A DNA stretch of 17,110 nucleotides from CAYQLT01 sp964418425 (GTDB lineage Bacteria > Bacillota > Limnochordia > Limnochordales > Geochordaceae), in contig CAYQLT010000055.1 in NCBI GenBank assembly GCA_964418425.1, positions 1 through 17,110 on the forward strand. Reading direction: 5' to 3'. Each line of letters opens with the position of its first letter. Within the stretch, counting starts at the first letter, position 1. This document shows positions 1 through 7,253 of the stretch, piece by piece. The position numbers and the translations under genes were made by a program. The notes beneath the pieces were generated by a model. That model was not told where the DNA came from, made no database searches, and saw only the letters and a list, made by a program, of their open reading frames with translations.

Positions 1-1342
1 CTACTCGGACGGGGAGCTCACGCCCAAGGACGCCTACGGATACGCGCGGCTGGTCGGCAGGCTGGACTTCTTGGGGCTTTCGGACCACGCGTACCGGCTC
101 AACGAGCACCCGGAGCATCTGGCGGACCTCTTCGAACAGGCCCGGCGGGCCACCCGGCCCGGAGTCTTCGTGGCCCTGCCCGGGGGCGAGTGGACCCATC
201 CCAGCCAGGGGCACGTCAACGTCTTCGCCCGGGAGGCCCTGCCCGACCGCAAGCGCATCCCCGAATACCCGCACCTGTACGCCTGGCTGAGCGAGCATCC
301 GGTGCTGTTTGCCCAGTTCAACCATCCGGGCCTGGACATCCAGCAAAACTGGGACCTCTTCCGCTACGAGCCTCGGGCCGACCCATCTTTGGCCCTGCTG
401 GAGGTGGGCAGCGGCCCGTTTCCCGGCAACCTTCGCTACGAGGCCAGTTACCAGATGGCGCTCGACCGGGGCTGGCATGTGGGGGCCGCGGCCAACTCGG
501 ACGTCCACCGAGCGCGGTGGGGGACGGCCACCCCAAGCCGCACGGCCGTCTGGGCCGCGGCGCTGGACGAGGAGTCCCTGGTGCAGGCCATCCGGGCTCG
601 CCGCACCTACGCTACCGAGGATCCGGACGCGCGGCTGGTGTTTCGGGCGGGAACGGCCTGGATGGGGGCCCGCCTTCCCGCGCCCTCCGTGGTGCGTTTC
701 GACGTGGAGTTGTGGGACCCGGATCCGCAGGACCGGTTTGACGAGCTGGAGCTGGTGGGCCCGCAGGGAGAGGTCGTCCAGCGGATGGAGCTCAGAGGGG
801 CGCTTCGCCCCCGGGTGGAGCTGAACGTGAGTGTGCCCTGGGGCCGGGCGTACTACTACGTGCGCGCCCGCCAGACCGACGGCGACAGGCTGCTCTCCAG
901 CCCCATCTGGCTGGAGCACCCCAGCCAGGTCTGGCTGACCGACTTCCGGTTGCGCCGGCTCCCCGCGGTCCGGGGCGAGGTGGCCGCGGTGCTGGCGACG
1001 GTGGTCAACGGGCGAAGCCACGCCACCTGCCTTTGGGTTCGATGGGCATCTGCGGGCGCAGCTGGCGGAGCCGTCGCCATGCTCTTGCGCCCCCTGAGCG
1101 CGACGTCCGTCGAGCTGCCCTGGATTCCCGCCGTGGCGGGCCACCAGCAGCTGGTGGTGGAACTGGAGCCGGCAGAGCCGCGGGGCGCCACAGGCGGTTT
1201 GTGCGCCGCCGGCGGCATCCCGCAGGCGCCCCCGGGTTTTGGCCGGCCCAATCGTTACGGGCTGGCGGTCTGGGTGCGCCCGTCCCCGCCGGCGGACGGG
1301 CTGCGGGACGTAGACGAGGTACGGACGGGGTTGAGGCGATGA
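1..1342 (+). CDS. PHP-domain metallohydrolase, CehA/McbA-like (5' end outside window)
   Basis: The reading frame is open from base 2, so the start lies upstream; 446 residues are visible. The first visible residues (YSDGELTP) are the end of a PHP motif 1, whose HxH pair would lie just outside. Further metal-ligand motifs follow: SDH at residues 27-29, GGEWTHP near 61-67, NHPG with H108, and NSDVH with D167 and H169. The RRTYATEDPD stretch after them is typical of CehA/McbA-type hydrolases, which split phosphoesters or carbamates. After about residue 200 comes a beta-rich accessory region, ending in a possible CARDB-like segment. Such proteins are often exported, but the N-terminus is not visible. 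The stop overlaps the hisZ start (ATGA), so the two are probably cotranscribed. The substrate is unknown. Histidinol-phosphate phosphatases of the HisK/HisJ type are also PHP proteins, but they are shorter and lack the accessory region. Confidence 0.8.
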   Translation, partial: YSDGELTPKDAYGYARLVGRLDFLGLSDHAYRLNEHPEHLADLFEQARRATRPGVFVALPGGEWTHPSQGHVNVFAREALPDRKRIPEYPHLYAWLSEHPVLFAQFNHPGLDIQQNWDLFRYEPRADPSLALLEVGSGPFPGNLRYEASYQMALDRGWHVGAAANSDVHRARWGTATPSRTAVWAAALDEESLVQAIRARRTYATEDPDARLVFRAGTAWMGARLPAPSVVRFDVELWDPDPQDRFDELELVGPQGEVVQRMELRGALRPRVELNVSVPWGRAYYYVRARQTDGDRLLSSPIWLEHPSQVWLTDFRLRRLPAVRGEVAAVLATVVNGRSHATCLWVRWASAGAAGGAVAMLLRPLSATSVELPWIPAVAGHQQLVVELEPAEPRGATGGLCAAGGIPQAPPGFGRPNRYGLAVWVRPSPPADGLRDVDEVRTGLRR

Positions 1343-2748
1343 GCATCAGGGCCAGGCATCGGCCGTACGGGGGCGGGGCAGGGGGATCGGATTGGGTCGA
1401 GCTGCCGCTGGAACCGCCTCTTGGCACCTACGACCACCTGCCCCCCCGGGCCCAGGAGCGGCGCCGCCTGGAACAGCGACTGCGGCGCCTGTTCGCCCTA
1501 TGGGGCTATCAGGAGGTGATCACCCCCAGCTTCGAGCTGGACGAGGTGGTGCGCCTGGGCGGGGGAACCGTCTCCCAGCGCCGGCTTTACCGGTTTGTGG
1601 ACCGAGAAGGGCAGGTGCTGGCCCTTCGGCCGGACTGGACGCCGGCTGTGGCCCGCCTGGTGGCGGGGCGGCTGCGGGATGGCCCGCTGCCCCTGCGGCT
1701 GTTTTACGTGGGCAACGTCTTCCGATACGACCGTCCCCGGCCGGACAGCCCGCGGGAGTTCACGCAGGCGGGGCTGGAGCTTTTGGGCTGCCCGGAGGCG
1801 CTGGCGGACGCCGAGGTGGTGGCGCTGGCCGTCGAGAGCTGCCGGCAGGCCGGCCTTCCCGACGTGAGGGTCGAGATCGGGCACGCAGGGTACGTGCAGG
1901 CCCTGCTGGCCCGCCTCCCCGGGAGCTTGCAGGAACGGGCGCGCCAGTCGCTGATGGGCCGAGACGTGGTGGCGTTTCGGGAGACGGTGGCTTCGGCGGG
2001 GGTGGGAGCGGACCTGGCCCGGGCCCTCGACGCCCTTCCCGAGTCACGGGGTGACCTGCCGATGCTGGAGAGCGCGGCGCAGCGCTGTCCCGTGGAAGAA
2101 GGGCGCCGCGCCCTCGAGGCGCTGGCGGGCGTGGTGCGTCACCTGGTGGCGCTCGGCCTGGAGCAGGCTGTGGCGGTGGACCTCGGGCTGGTGAAGGATC
2201 TGGATTACTACACCGGCGTCGTCTTCGAGGTCTACGCTCCGGGGGCAGGTCACTCGCTGGCGACCGGCGGGCGGTACGACGGGCTGCTTGCCCGTTTCGG
2301 CCTGCCGTGGCCGGCCACCGGGTTTGCCGCCAGCATCGACCGGCTGGTGGCCCTGGGCCCGCGAAGCCACGAACCGGATGACGGGGCCCCTTCCGTCTGG
2401 GTCGTGACGGCCGGCGACGCCGGGCGTGCCTGGGCGCTGGCGGCGCGGCTTCGGGAGGCGGGCGTGCGGGTCGCACTGGATCCCCTACAGCGTCCGCTGG
2501 GGCAAAGCCTGGCGGCCGCGCGCCGCAGCCAGGCCCTGTGGGCTGTGGCCCCCGCGGGGGAGTCCCTGGAGCTGGTGGCCGCGCTGGAGCTTCGGGAGAG
2601 CCGTCCGGCGGAGGCGGAGAGGGACGTGCAGGCCTGGCCGCGGATGCCTCTTGCGCGCCTGCGTCAGCAGCTTTGCGGTCGGGCCGAAGGCAGCCCTTTC
2701 CTTGCCAGCGCCGCAGCTTCGTTGACAATGCCGGAGACGGCATGCTAA
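1339..2748 (+). CDS. hisZ: ATP phosphoribosyltransferase regulatory subunit HisZ
   Basis: HisZ is a catalytically dead paralogue of histidyl-tRNA synthetase that forms a complex with short HisG. It is needed for the first step of histidine synthesis and for histidine feedback control. The class II synthetase-like core is clear: WGYQEVITPSF, LRPDWTPAVARL, a motif-2-like VFRYDRPRPDSPREFTQAGLE, then LDYYTGVVFE and GGRYDGLLARFG. The synthetase consensus LVRGLDYYTRT is changed to LVKDLDYYTGV, and the neighbours are his genes, both favouring HisZ over HisS. At 469 residues it is longer than usual (about 390-420) because it has a roughly 20-residue N-terminal lead and an anticodon-domain-like C-terminus (VWVVTAGDAG, DPLQRPLGQSL). 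The ATG overlaps the upstream stop as ATGA and has a GGACGGGG ribosome site 8 nt ahead. Confidence 0.93.
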   Translation: MSIRARHRPYGGGAGGSDWVELPLEPPLGTYDHLPPRAQERRRLEQRLRRLFALWGYQEVITPSFELDEVVRLGGGTVSQRRLYRFVDREGQVLALRPDWTPAVARLVAGRLRDGPLPLRLFYVGNVFRYDRPRPDSPREFTQAGLELLGCPEALADAEVVALAVESCRQAGLPDVRVEIGHAGYVQALLARLPGSLQERARQSLMGRDVVAFRETVASAGVGADLARALDALPESRGDLPMLESAAQRCPVEEGRRALEALAGVVRHLVALGLEQAVAVDLGLVKDLDYYTGVVFEVYAPGAGHSLATGGRYDGLLARFGLPWPATGFAASIDRLVALGPRSHEPDDGAPSVWVVTAGDAGRAWALAARLREAGVRVALDPLQRPLGQSLAAARRSQALWAVAPAGESLELVAALELRESRPAEAERDVQAWPRMPLARLRQQLCGRAEGSPFLASAAASLTMPETAC

Positions 2749-2751
2749 CTT
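2722..2751 (+). promoter_or_regulatory. Candidate sigma-A promoter for hisG onward, inside the end of hisZ
   Basis: A perfect TTGACA (2722-2727) is followed 18 nt later by TAACTT (2746-2751), preceded by TGC (2743-2745), which matches an extended -10. The -10 overlaps the hisZ stop codon. The stretch is visibly more AT-rich than its surroundings. Transcription would start near 2757-2760, giving a leader of about 65 nt before hisG. The -10 hexamer itself is only a partial match, so this is a prediction. Confidence 0.5.
2728..2743. promoter_or_regulatory. 16-bp inverted repeat between the -35 and -10 elements (operator-like)
   Basis: ATGCCG (2728-2733) and CGGCAT (2738-2743) are perfect inverted repeats around a GAGA centre. 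The palindrome fills the spacer of the candidate promoter, where a repressor would block RNA polymerase. As RNA it would be a 6-bp hairpin with a GNRA tetraloop. The regulator is unknown. Confidence 0.45.
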
Positions 2752-2774
2752 GGCCGTAATCCCGTGCGGCGGGA

Positions 2775-2802
2775 TCCGGCCGCCGCCCCGGGCGCGGCCG
2801 GA
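2775..2802 (+). promoter_or_regulatory. Strong GC hairpin in the hisG leader
   Basis: TCCGGCCGC (2775-2783) pairs perfectly with GCGGCCGGA (2794-2802) around a 10-nt loop. It ends 1 nt before the GGGAAGG ribosome site (2804-2810). No T-tract follows, so it is not a canonical terminator. The leader has no run of histidine codons and is too short for a T-box. It may influence ribosome access or RNA stability. Confidence 0.45.
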
Positions 2803-2822
2803 CGGGAAGGACGGACGGCGAC

Positions 2823-3509
2823 CTGAACCGGGACGACCCGCTCACCATCGCCATCCCCCGAGGGCGCCCCACTTCGGAGGTGGTGGAGCTCCTGGGAAGA
2901 GCCGGGCTGGACGCGTCGGCGGTTCTCTCCGACGGAAGAGGCCTTGTGGTCAGCGACCACGCGGGCCGGGCGCGTTTTTTCATCACCAAGCCCTTCGACG
3001 TGCCGGCCTACGTCGAAGCCGGGGTGGCGGACGCGGGCGTGGTGGGCAAGGACGTCCTCATGGAGACCGAACCGGCCGTGATGGAGCTTTTGGATCTGGG
3101 CGTGGGCCGATGCCGGATGGTGGTGGCGGCCCCCGTGGAGGGGCCTGCGGATCTGGCCTCCCTTCCCGGCCCCATCCGGGTGGCCACCCGATACCCCAGG
3201 GTGGCGGCTTCGTACTTTCGCAGCCGGGGGTTACCGGTCCACGTGGTGGCCCTGCATGGCTCCATTGAGCTGGCCCCCCGCGTGGGGTTGGCAGACGCCA
3301 TCGTGGACCTGGTGCAGACCGGCCGAACCCTGGATGCCAACGGGCTGCGGGAAGTGGCCACTGTCGCCACCATCTCCGCCCGCTTCGTGGTCAACCCGGT
3401 CCGGTGGCGGGTGCGATACGCCCAGATCCGTGAGCTGGCCTCGCGGCTTGTGCAAGCGGCCCGGGCCGGGCAGGGGGTTGGCACGCCGGTTGCGGACGAA
3501 CTCCGTTGA
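2823..3509 (+). CDS. hisG: ATP phosphoribosyltransferase catalytic subunit HisG (short form)
   Basis: HisG condenses ATP and PRPP to phosphoribosyl-ATP, the committed step of histidine synthesis. The N-terminus LTIAIPRGRP matches the family's start region, and the PRPP-binding loop DAIVDLVQTGRTL lies at about residues 158-170. The protein is 228 residues and lacks the C-terminal ACT-like regulatory domain of long HisG, as expected when HisZ is present. Start choice: between the in-frame TAA at 2757 and the conserved N-terminus there is no ATG, GTG or TTG. CTG at 2823 is the only plausible start, with GGGAAGG (2804-2810) 12 nt upstream and GGACGG (2813-2818) closer. The GTG at 2880 would delete the conserved first strand. 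The gene lies 74 nt after hisZ and 7 nt before hisD. Confidence 0.92.
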   Translation: MNRDDPLTIAIPRGRPTSEVVELLGRAGLDASAVLSDGRGLVVSDHAGRARFFITKPFDVPAYVEAGVADAGVVGKDVLMETEPAVMELLDLGVGRCRMVVAAPVEGPADLASLPGPIRVATRYPRVAASYFRSRGLPVHVVALHGSIELAPRVGLADAIVDLVQTGRTLDANGLREVATVATISARFVVNPVRWRVRYAQIRELASRLVQAARAGQGVGTPVADELR

Positions 3510-3516
3510 GCCCCCC

Positions 3517-4953
3517 ATGCGGATCCGGCGCCTGGACACCCGCACGGCTTCCCTGGCCGAGATCGCCCGGGCTGTTCGCCGCCCCGCGCTGAGCGAAATG
3601 CCGGTGCCGGAGCCCATGCGAGCGGCCCTGGAGCGCCACTTCGGTCCCGGCGTGACGGCCGTCGAGGCGGTTCGGCGCATCGTGGAGAGCGTGCGAACCG
3701 AGGGTGACCGGGCCCTGGTGCGCTGGTCTTTGGAGTTCGACGGGGTGGAACTCGAACCCGAGAGTTTCTACCTGGGATCCGATGCCGTGGAAGCGGCCCG
3801 GCACAGCGGTTACGAGTGGTGCCTGCCTCACCTGCAGGAGGCGGCCCGGGCCATCGAACGCTTCCACCGCCTGCAGGTGCCGGCTCCGAGCCTGGACGTC
3901 ACGCCCGAAGGGGCATGGGCCGCATGGATGGCGCGCCCGGTTCGGCGCGCGGCCGTATACGTCCCCGCGGGCACCGCACCCCTGGCCTCGACGGCCCTGA
4001 TGGGGGTTGTGCCCGCCCGGGTGGCCGGTGTGGGGGAGATCGTGGTGGTGACCCCGCCGCCCGCCCATCCGGGGGTGGTGCTGGCCGCCTTTGTGGCCGG
4101 GGCGCATCGGGTGCTCCAGCTGGGCGGAGCCCAGGCGGTGGCCGCGCTGGCGTACGGCACCGAGACCGTGCAGCCGGCCGATGTGGTGGTGGGGCCGGGC
4201 AACCTGTTCGTGCAGCTGGCCAAGCGGGAGGTGGTGGGCGTGGTGGGCATCGACGGCCTGGCGGGGCCGACCGAGGTGGTGGTGCTGGCCGATCGGACGG
4301 CGCCGGCCCCATGGGTGGCGGCCGACCTCCTGGCGCAGGCCGAACATGCCCCCGACGCGGCCGCCATCCTCATCACCGACAGCCCGCAGCTCGCGGACGC
4401 GGTGGAGGAGGAGCTGGCCCGGCAGCTACAGGCCCTGCCTCGCGCAAGCCTGGCCCGGGCCTCCCTCTCCCGGTGGGGAGCGGTGGTGGTCTGCGGCTCG
4501 CTTGCCACCGAGGGCGTACTGCTGGCCGACGCGATCGCCCCGGAGCACGTCCAGGTGATGGCACAGGAGGCGCAGTCGCTGGCGGCCCGCCTGACGGCCG
4601 CGGGAGCGATCCTGGTGGGCGCCCACACCCCGGAGGCCCTCGCCGATTACGCAGCAGGCACCAACCACATCCTGCCCACCAACGCCACGGCCCGCTTTGC
4701 CAGCGCGGTGGGCGTGCATACCTTCCTGCGGTGGAGCGCGGTCCTGATGGCATCGCCGGCCGCCGCGGCCCACCTCTACCCTGTCGTTGAGGCCCTGGGC
4801 ACCCTGGAGGGGCTGGAGGCCCACGTGCGCTCCGCCCGCATGCGGGTGCAGGGGCAGAGGGGGGCCGACGCGCAAACCGAGCGCGGGCCGGCGGGGAAGG
4901 CCGAGGGCTCCGGCGGCGCACGCGCGCAGGCGGGGGGAACGGCCCATGGGTGA
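3517..4953 (+). CDS. hisD: Histidinol dehydrogenase
   Basis: This zinc enzyme oxidises L-histidinol to histidine in two NAD-dependent steps, the last reactions of the pathway. Key residues are in place relative to E. coli HisD: zinc ligands Q274, H277, D377 and H436, and the catalytic pair E343-H344 in APEH. The NAD/substrate signature GPGNLFVQLAKREV is at about 227-240, followed by GIDGLAGPTE. The protein is 478 residues; roughly the last 35 (from about 444) form a Gly/Ala/Arg-rich tail beyond the usual end. The ATG is 7 nt after hisG; no good Shine-Dalgarno sequence is visible, so translation may depend on coupling. The 3' end overlaps hisB by 8 nt. Confidence 0.95.
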   Translation: MRIRRLDTRTASLAEIARAVRRPALSEMPVPEPMRAALERHFGPGVTAVEAVRRIVESVRTEGDRALVRWSLEFDGVELEPESFYLGSDAVEAARHSGYEWCLPHLQEAARAIERFHRLQVPAPSLDVTPEGAWAAWMARPVRRAAVYVPAGTAPLASTALMGVVPARVAGVGEIVVVTPPPAHPGVVLAAFVAGAHRVLQLGGAQAVAALAYGTETVQPADVVVGPGNLFVQLAKREVVGVVGIDGLAGPTEVVVLADRTAPAPWVAADLLAQAEHAPDAAAILITDSPQLADAVEEELARQLQALPRASLARASLSRWGAVVVCGSLATEGVLLADAIAPEHVQVMAQEAQSLAARLTAAGAILVGAHTPEALADYAAGTNHILPTNATARFASAVGVHTFLRWSAVLMASPAAAAHLYPVVEALGTLEGLEAHVRSARMRVQGQRGADAQTERGPAGKAEGSGGARAQAGGTAHG

Positions 4954-5548
4954 GCGGCGGGCGACCATCCATCGCCGCACCGCAGAGACCGAGGTGTGGG
5001 TGACCCTCAACCTGGACGGCCAGGGGCGCCATGAGGTGGCCACGGGGGTGGCGTTTTTCGACCACATGCTGGCGGCGTGGGCCCGCCACGGCCTGTTTGA
5101 CCTGGAGGCCCGGGTGCGGGGCGACCTGGAAGTGGACAGCCACCACACGGTGGAAGACGCGGGGCTGGCCCTGGGCGAGGCTCTGGCGGCGGCTATGGGG
5201 GACAAGGCGGGAATCGCCCGCTTCGGCGAGGCGGTGGTGCCCATGGATGAGGCCCTGGTGCTGGCCGCGGTGGACCTGTCCGGGCGGCCTCACCTGGCCT
5301 GGGACGTACCCGCGCTCACCGCTCCCGGGGCTCGCCTGGGCACCTTCGACGTGGAGCTGGCCCGGGAGTTCTTCGCGGCGCTGAGCTCCACCGGCAGGCT
5401 CACCCTTCACGTCCGGCAGCTGGCCGGCGGGAATCTCCACCACCTTGCCGAAGCCTGTTTCAAAGCCGTCGGGGTGGCCCTCGGCCGGGCCGTCCGCCTG
5501 GAGCCGCGCCGGGCCGGCCAGATCCCCTCCACCAAGGAGGTGCTTTAG
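4946..5548 (+). CDS. hisB: Imidazoleglycerol-phosphate dehydratase
   Basis: HisB removes water from imidazole-glycerol phosphate to give imidazole-acetol phosphate, using manganese. The two metal-binding repeats are visible: FFDHML at about 37-42 with DSHHTVED at 64-71, and GGNLHHLAEACFKA at about 161-174 with H165-H166. At 200 residues it is the monofunctional form, without the N-terminal phosphatase domain of enterobacterial HisB. The ATG is preceded by GGGGGGAA (4932-4939) and lies within the last codons of hisD, so the two are translationally coupled. The gene ends in AAGGAGG, which doubles as the hisH ribosome site. Confidence 0.96.
   Translation: MGERRATIHRRTAETEVWVTLNLDGQGRHEVATGVAFFDHMLAAWARHGLFDLEARVRGDLEVDSHHTVEDAGLALGEALAAAMGDKAGIARFGEAVVPMDEALVLAAVDLSGRPHLAWDVPALTAPGARLGTFDVELAREFFAALSSTGRLTLHVRQLAGGNLHHLAEACFKAVGVALGRAVRLEPRRAGQIPSTKEVL
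5534..5540 (+). promoter_or_regulatory. Ribosome binding site of hisH
   Basis: AAGGAGG lies within the last codons of hisB, 8 nt before the GTG at 5549. This near-perfect Shine-Dalgarno sequence fixes the hisH start despite the unusual N-terminal extension. Confidence 0.85.
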
Positions 5549-6424
5549 GTGCAGGCGGCGGCAAATCCCCCGCCGGGCGCCGGGTCGCTTCCGCTGGTAG
5601 ACGCCCGCGGCCGGCTGGGCGTGGTGGATTACGGCATGGGCAACCTGGCCTCGGTGGAGCGGGCCGTGCGCCGCGTGGCCCCCGCTGTGCAGCTGTGCCG
5701 GGTCCGCACCCCCGAGCAGCTGGAGGGGCAGGACGCGCTGATCCTGCCGGGGGTCGGAGCCTTTGACGCGGCCATGGGCAGCCTGGAGCGCTGCGGCCTG
5801 CGGGAGGGACTGCAGCGCTATCTGGAGCAGGGGCGGCCCCTTTTGGGGATTTGCCTGGGCTTTCAGATCCTGTACGAGGCCAGTGAGGAGGTGCCGGCAG
5901 GTCGCCCGGACTGTCGCGGTCTGGGGTGGCTGGCCGGCCGGGTGCGCCGCTTCCCGCCGCATGTGACGGTTCCCCACATGGGGTGGAACCGGCTGGAGCT
6001 TTCGGGTGCCCCCTCGCCCCTGTTCGACGGGCTTGCGTCGGGCATCTACGTCTACTTTGCCCACTCCTACGCGGTTCCCGTGTGGCAGGACGCCGGCTGG
6101 CAACTCGACGAACCGGGGCCCCTGCCGCAGGACGTGGTGGCCATCGCCCGTACCGGCCGGCCGGACGGCTCGACCCCCGTCGCCACCTTCGTGGCCGCGG
6201 CATGGCGGGGCTCGGCGGGCGGGGTGCAGTTTCACCCCGAAAAGAGCAGCCGGGTGGGCCTCACGATCCTGGCCAACTACCTGCGCCGGGCTCTTTCGGC
6301 GCCGCAGGCGGTGCCGGAGCCGTCGAGGGGAGAGGGGGCGCCGCAGGTGGTGCCGGAGCCGTCGAGGGGCGCGGGGGCGCCGCAGGCGGTGCCGGCGCCG
6401 TTGTGGGGCGCGGGGGCGGCGTAG
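5549..6424 (+). CDS. hisH: Imidazole glycerol phosphate synthase, glutaminase subunit HisH
   Basis: HisH is the class I glutamine amidotransferase that feeds ammonia to HisF. The fold is clear: VVDYGMGNLASV near residue 25, PGVGAFDAAM, the nucleophile C102 in GICLGFQ, PHMGWN, and the H229/E231 pair in VQFHPEKS. The protein is 291 residues against the usual 200-215. It has about 24 extra residues in front (MQAAANPPPGAG...) and about 41 behind. The tail, from about residue 250, is a Pro/Ala/Gly-rich threefold repeat beginning APQAVPEPSRGEG and encoded by 39-bp DNA repeats. The GTG directly abuts the hisB stop and has an AAGGAGG site. All three catalytic residues are present, so an active enzyme is expected; the extensions are probably disordered. 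Confidence 0.95.
   Translation: MQAAANPPPGAGSLPLVDARGRLGVVDYGMGNLASVERAVRRVAPAVQLCRVRTPEQLEGQDALILPGVGAFDAAMGSLERCGLREGLQRYLEQGRPLLGICLGFQILYEASEEVPAGRPDCRGLGWLAGRVRRFPPHVTVPHMGWNRLELSGAPSPLFDGLASGIYVYFAHSYAVPVWQDAGWQLDEPGPLPQDVVAIARTGRPDGSTPVATFVAAAWRGSAGGVQFHPEKSSRVGLTILANYLRRALSAPQAVPEPSRGEGAPQVVPEPSRGAGAPQAVPAPLWGAGAA
6301..6417 (+). repeat. Three tandem 39-bp repeats in the 3' end of hisH
   Basis: Units at 6301-6339, 6340-6378 and 6379-6417 all begin GCCGCAGG and end in a GGGGGC-type run. Each encodes 13 residues (APQxVPxPxxGxG), so copy-number change would keep the frame. Units 1 and 2 differ at few positions; unit 3 has drifted more (PSR to PLW). This is minisatellite-like sequence lying just after the last HisH core element. 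Confidence 0.93.
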
Positions 6425-6426
6425 GC

Positions 6427-7248
6427 GTGCAGGGGCCGGGCAGCGGGCGGGAGACGGGTTTTTGGGTGGTTCCTGCCATCGACCTTTTGGACGGCCGGGT
6501 CGTGCGGCTGATCCAGGGGGATTACGGGCAGGTGCGCCACTACGGCCTCGAGCCGGCGGTCTGGGCCCGCCAGCTGGCCGAGGCCGGGGCGCCCCGTCTG
6601 CACGTCATCGACCTTTCGGGGGCCCGGGAGGGCAGACCCCGACACCTGCCGGTGGTGGCCCGCATCGTGGGAGAGGCCGGGGTGCCGGTGCAGCTGGGAG
6701 GGGGTCTGCGCAGCCTGGCTGCCATCGAGCAGGCGCTGGCTGCGGGGGTGGACTGCGTCATCCTTGGCAGCGCCGCCCTGGACGCAGGCCTGGTGGGTGA
6801 GGCGCTGGCGCGATGGGGGTCCGAGCGGATCTGGGCGGCCATCGACATCCGGGGCGAAAGGGTCGCGGTGGCCGGCTGGCAGGAGGCCCGATCCAGCCGC
6901 CCCGTGGAGCTGGCCCGCCGCCTGGCGGACCTGGGTGTGCGGTGGGCCGTGGTGACCGACACCCGCAGGGACGGGACGCTGGTCGGGCCCAACGTGGAGG
7001 CGGCCATGGAGGTGGCGGCAGCGGGGCTGCGTGTGGTGGTGGCGGGCGGCGTGGCTTCGGCGCGGGACGTGGAGACCGTGGCGGCGCGGGCCCGGCAGGC
7101 GGCGGTGGCGGACGCGGCGGGGAAGGGCGGGCTGGCCGGCGTGGTGGTGGGGCGGGCCCTGTACGAGGGGCGGCTGAGTCTTTCCGAGGCCCTGGCGGCG
7201 GCCGAGCAGGCGCTGGCGAAGGAAGCCGGGCGGGGCCGGGAGGGGTAG
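6427..7248 (+). CDS. hisA: ProFAR isomerase HisA
   Basis: HisA converts ProFAR to PRFAR, an Amadori rearrangement on a (beta-alpha)8 barrel. Counting from the GTG at 6427, the catalytic aspartates are D19 in VPAIDLLDG and D140 in WAAIDIRGE. TDTRRDGTLVGPN follows at about 177-189, and phosphate-binding GGGLRS and AGGVAS segments are present. That start, 2 nt after hisH, gives 273 residues. The GTG at 6466 gives 260 residues, closer to the family's 240-250, and has a GGGAG-like site about 13 nt upstream. The true start is undecided between the two. A PriA-type dual function with TrpF cannot be excluded from sequence alone, but nothing points to it. Confidence 0.94.
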   Translation: MQGPGSGRETGFWVVPAIDLLDGRVVRLIQGDYGQVRHYGLEPAVWARQLAEAGAPRLHVIDLSGAREGRPRHLPVVARIVGEAGVPVQLGGGLRSLAAIEQALAAGVDCVILGSAALDAGLVGEALARWGSERIWAAIDIRGERVAVAGWQEARSSRPVELARRLADLGVRWAVVTDTRRDGTLVGPNVEAAMEVAAAGLRVVVAGGVASARDVETVAARARQAAVADAAGKGGLAGVVVGRALYEGRLSLSEALAAAEQALAKEAGRGREG

Positions 7249-7253
7249 CGAGG

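Noticed and set aside
1339..2748. Histidyl-tRNA synthetase (hisS) instead of hisZ
   Set aside because: The catalytic LVRGLDYYTRT signature is altered to LVKDLDYYTGV, and the gene sits directly before a short HisG, which needs HisZ.
2758..2822. Histidine attenuator or T-box in the hisG leader
   Set aside because: There is no run of CAC/CAT codons, no terminator T-tract, and the leader is far shorter than a T-box.
6301..6417. CRISPR array
   Set aside because: The units are contiguous without spacers, GC-rich and in frame with hisH; this is a tandem repeat within a gene.
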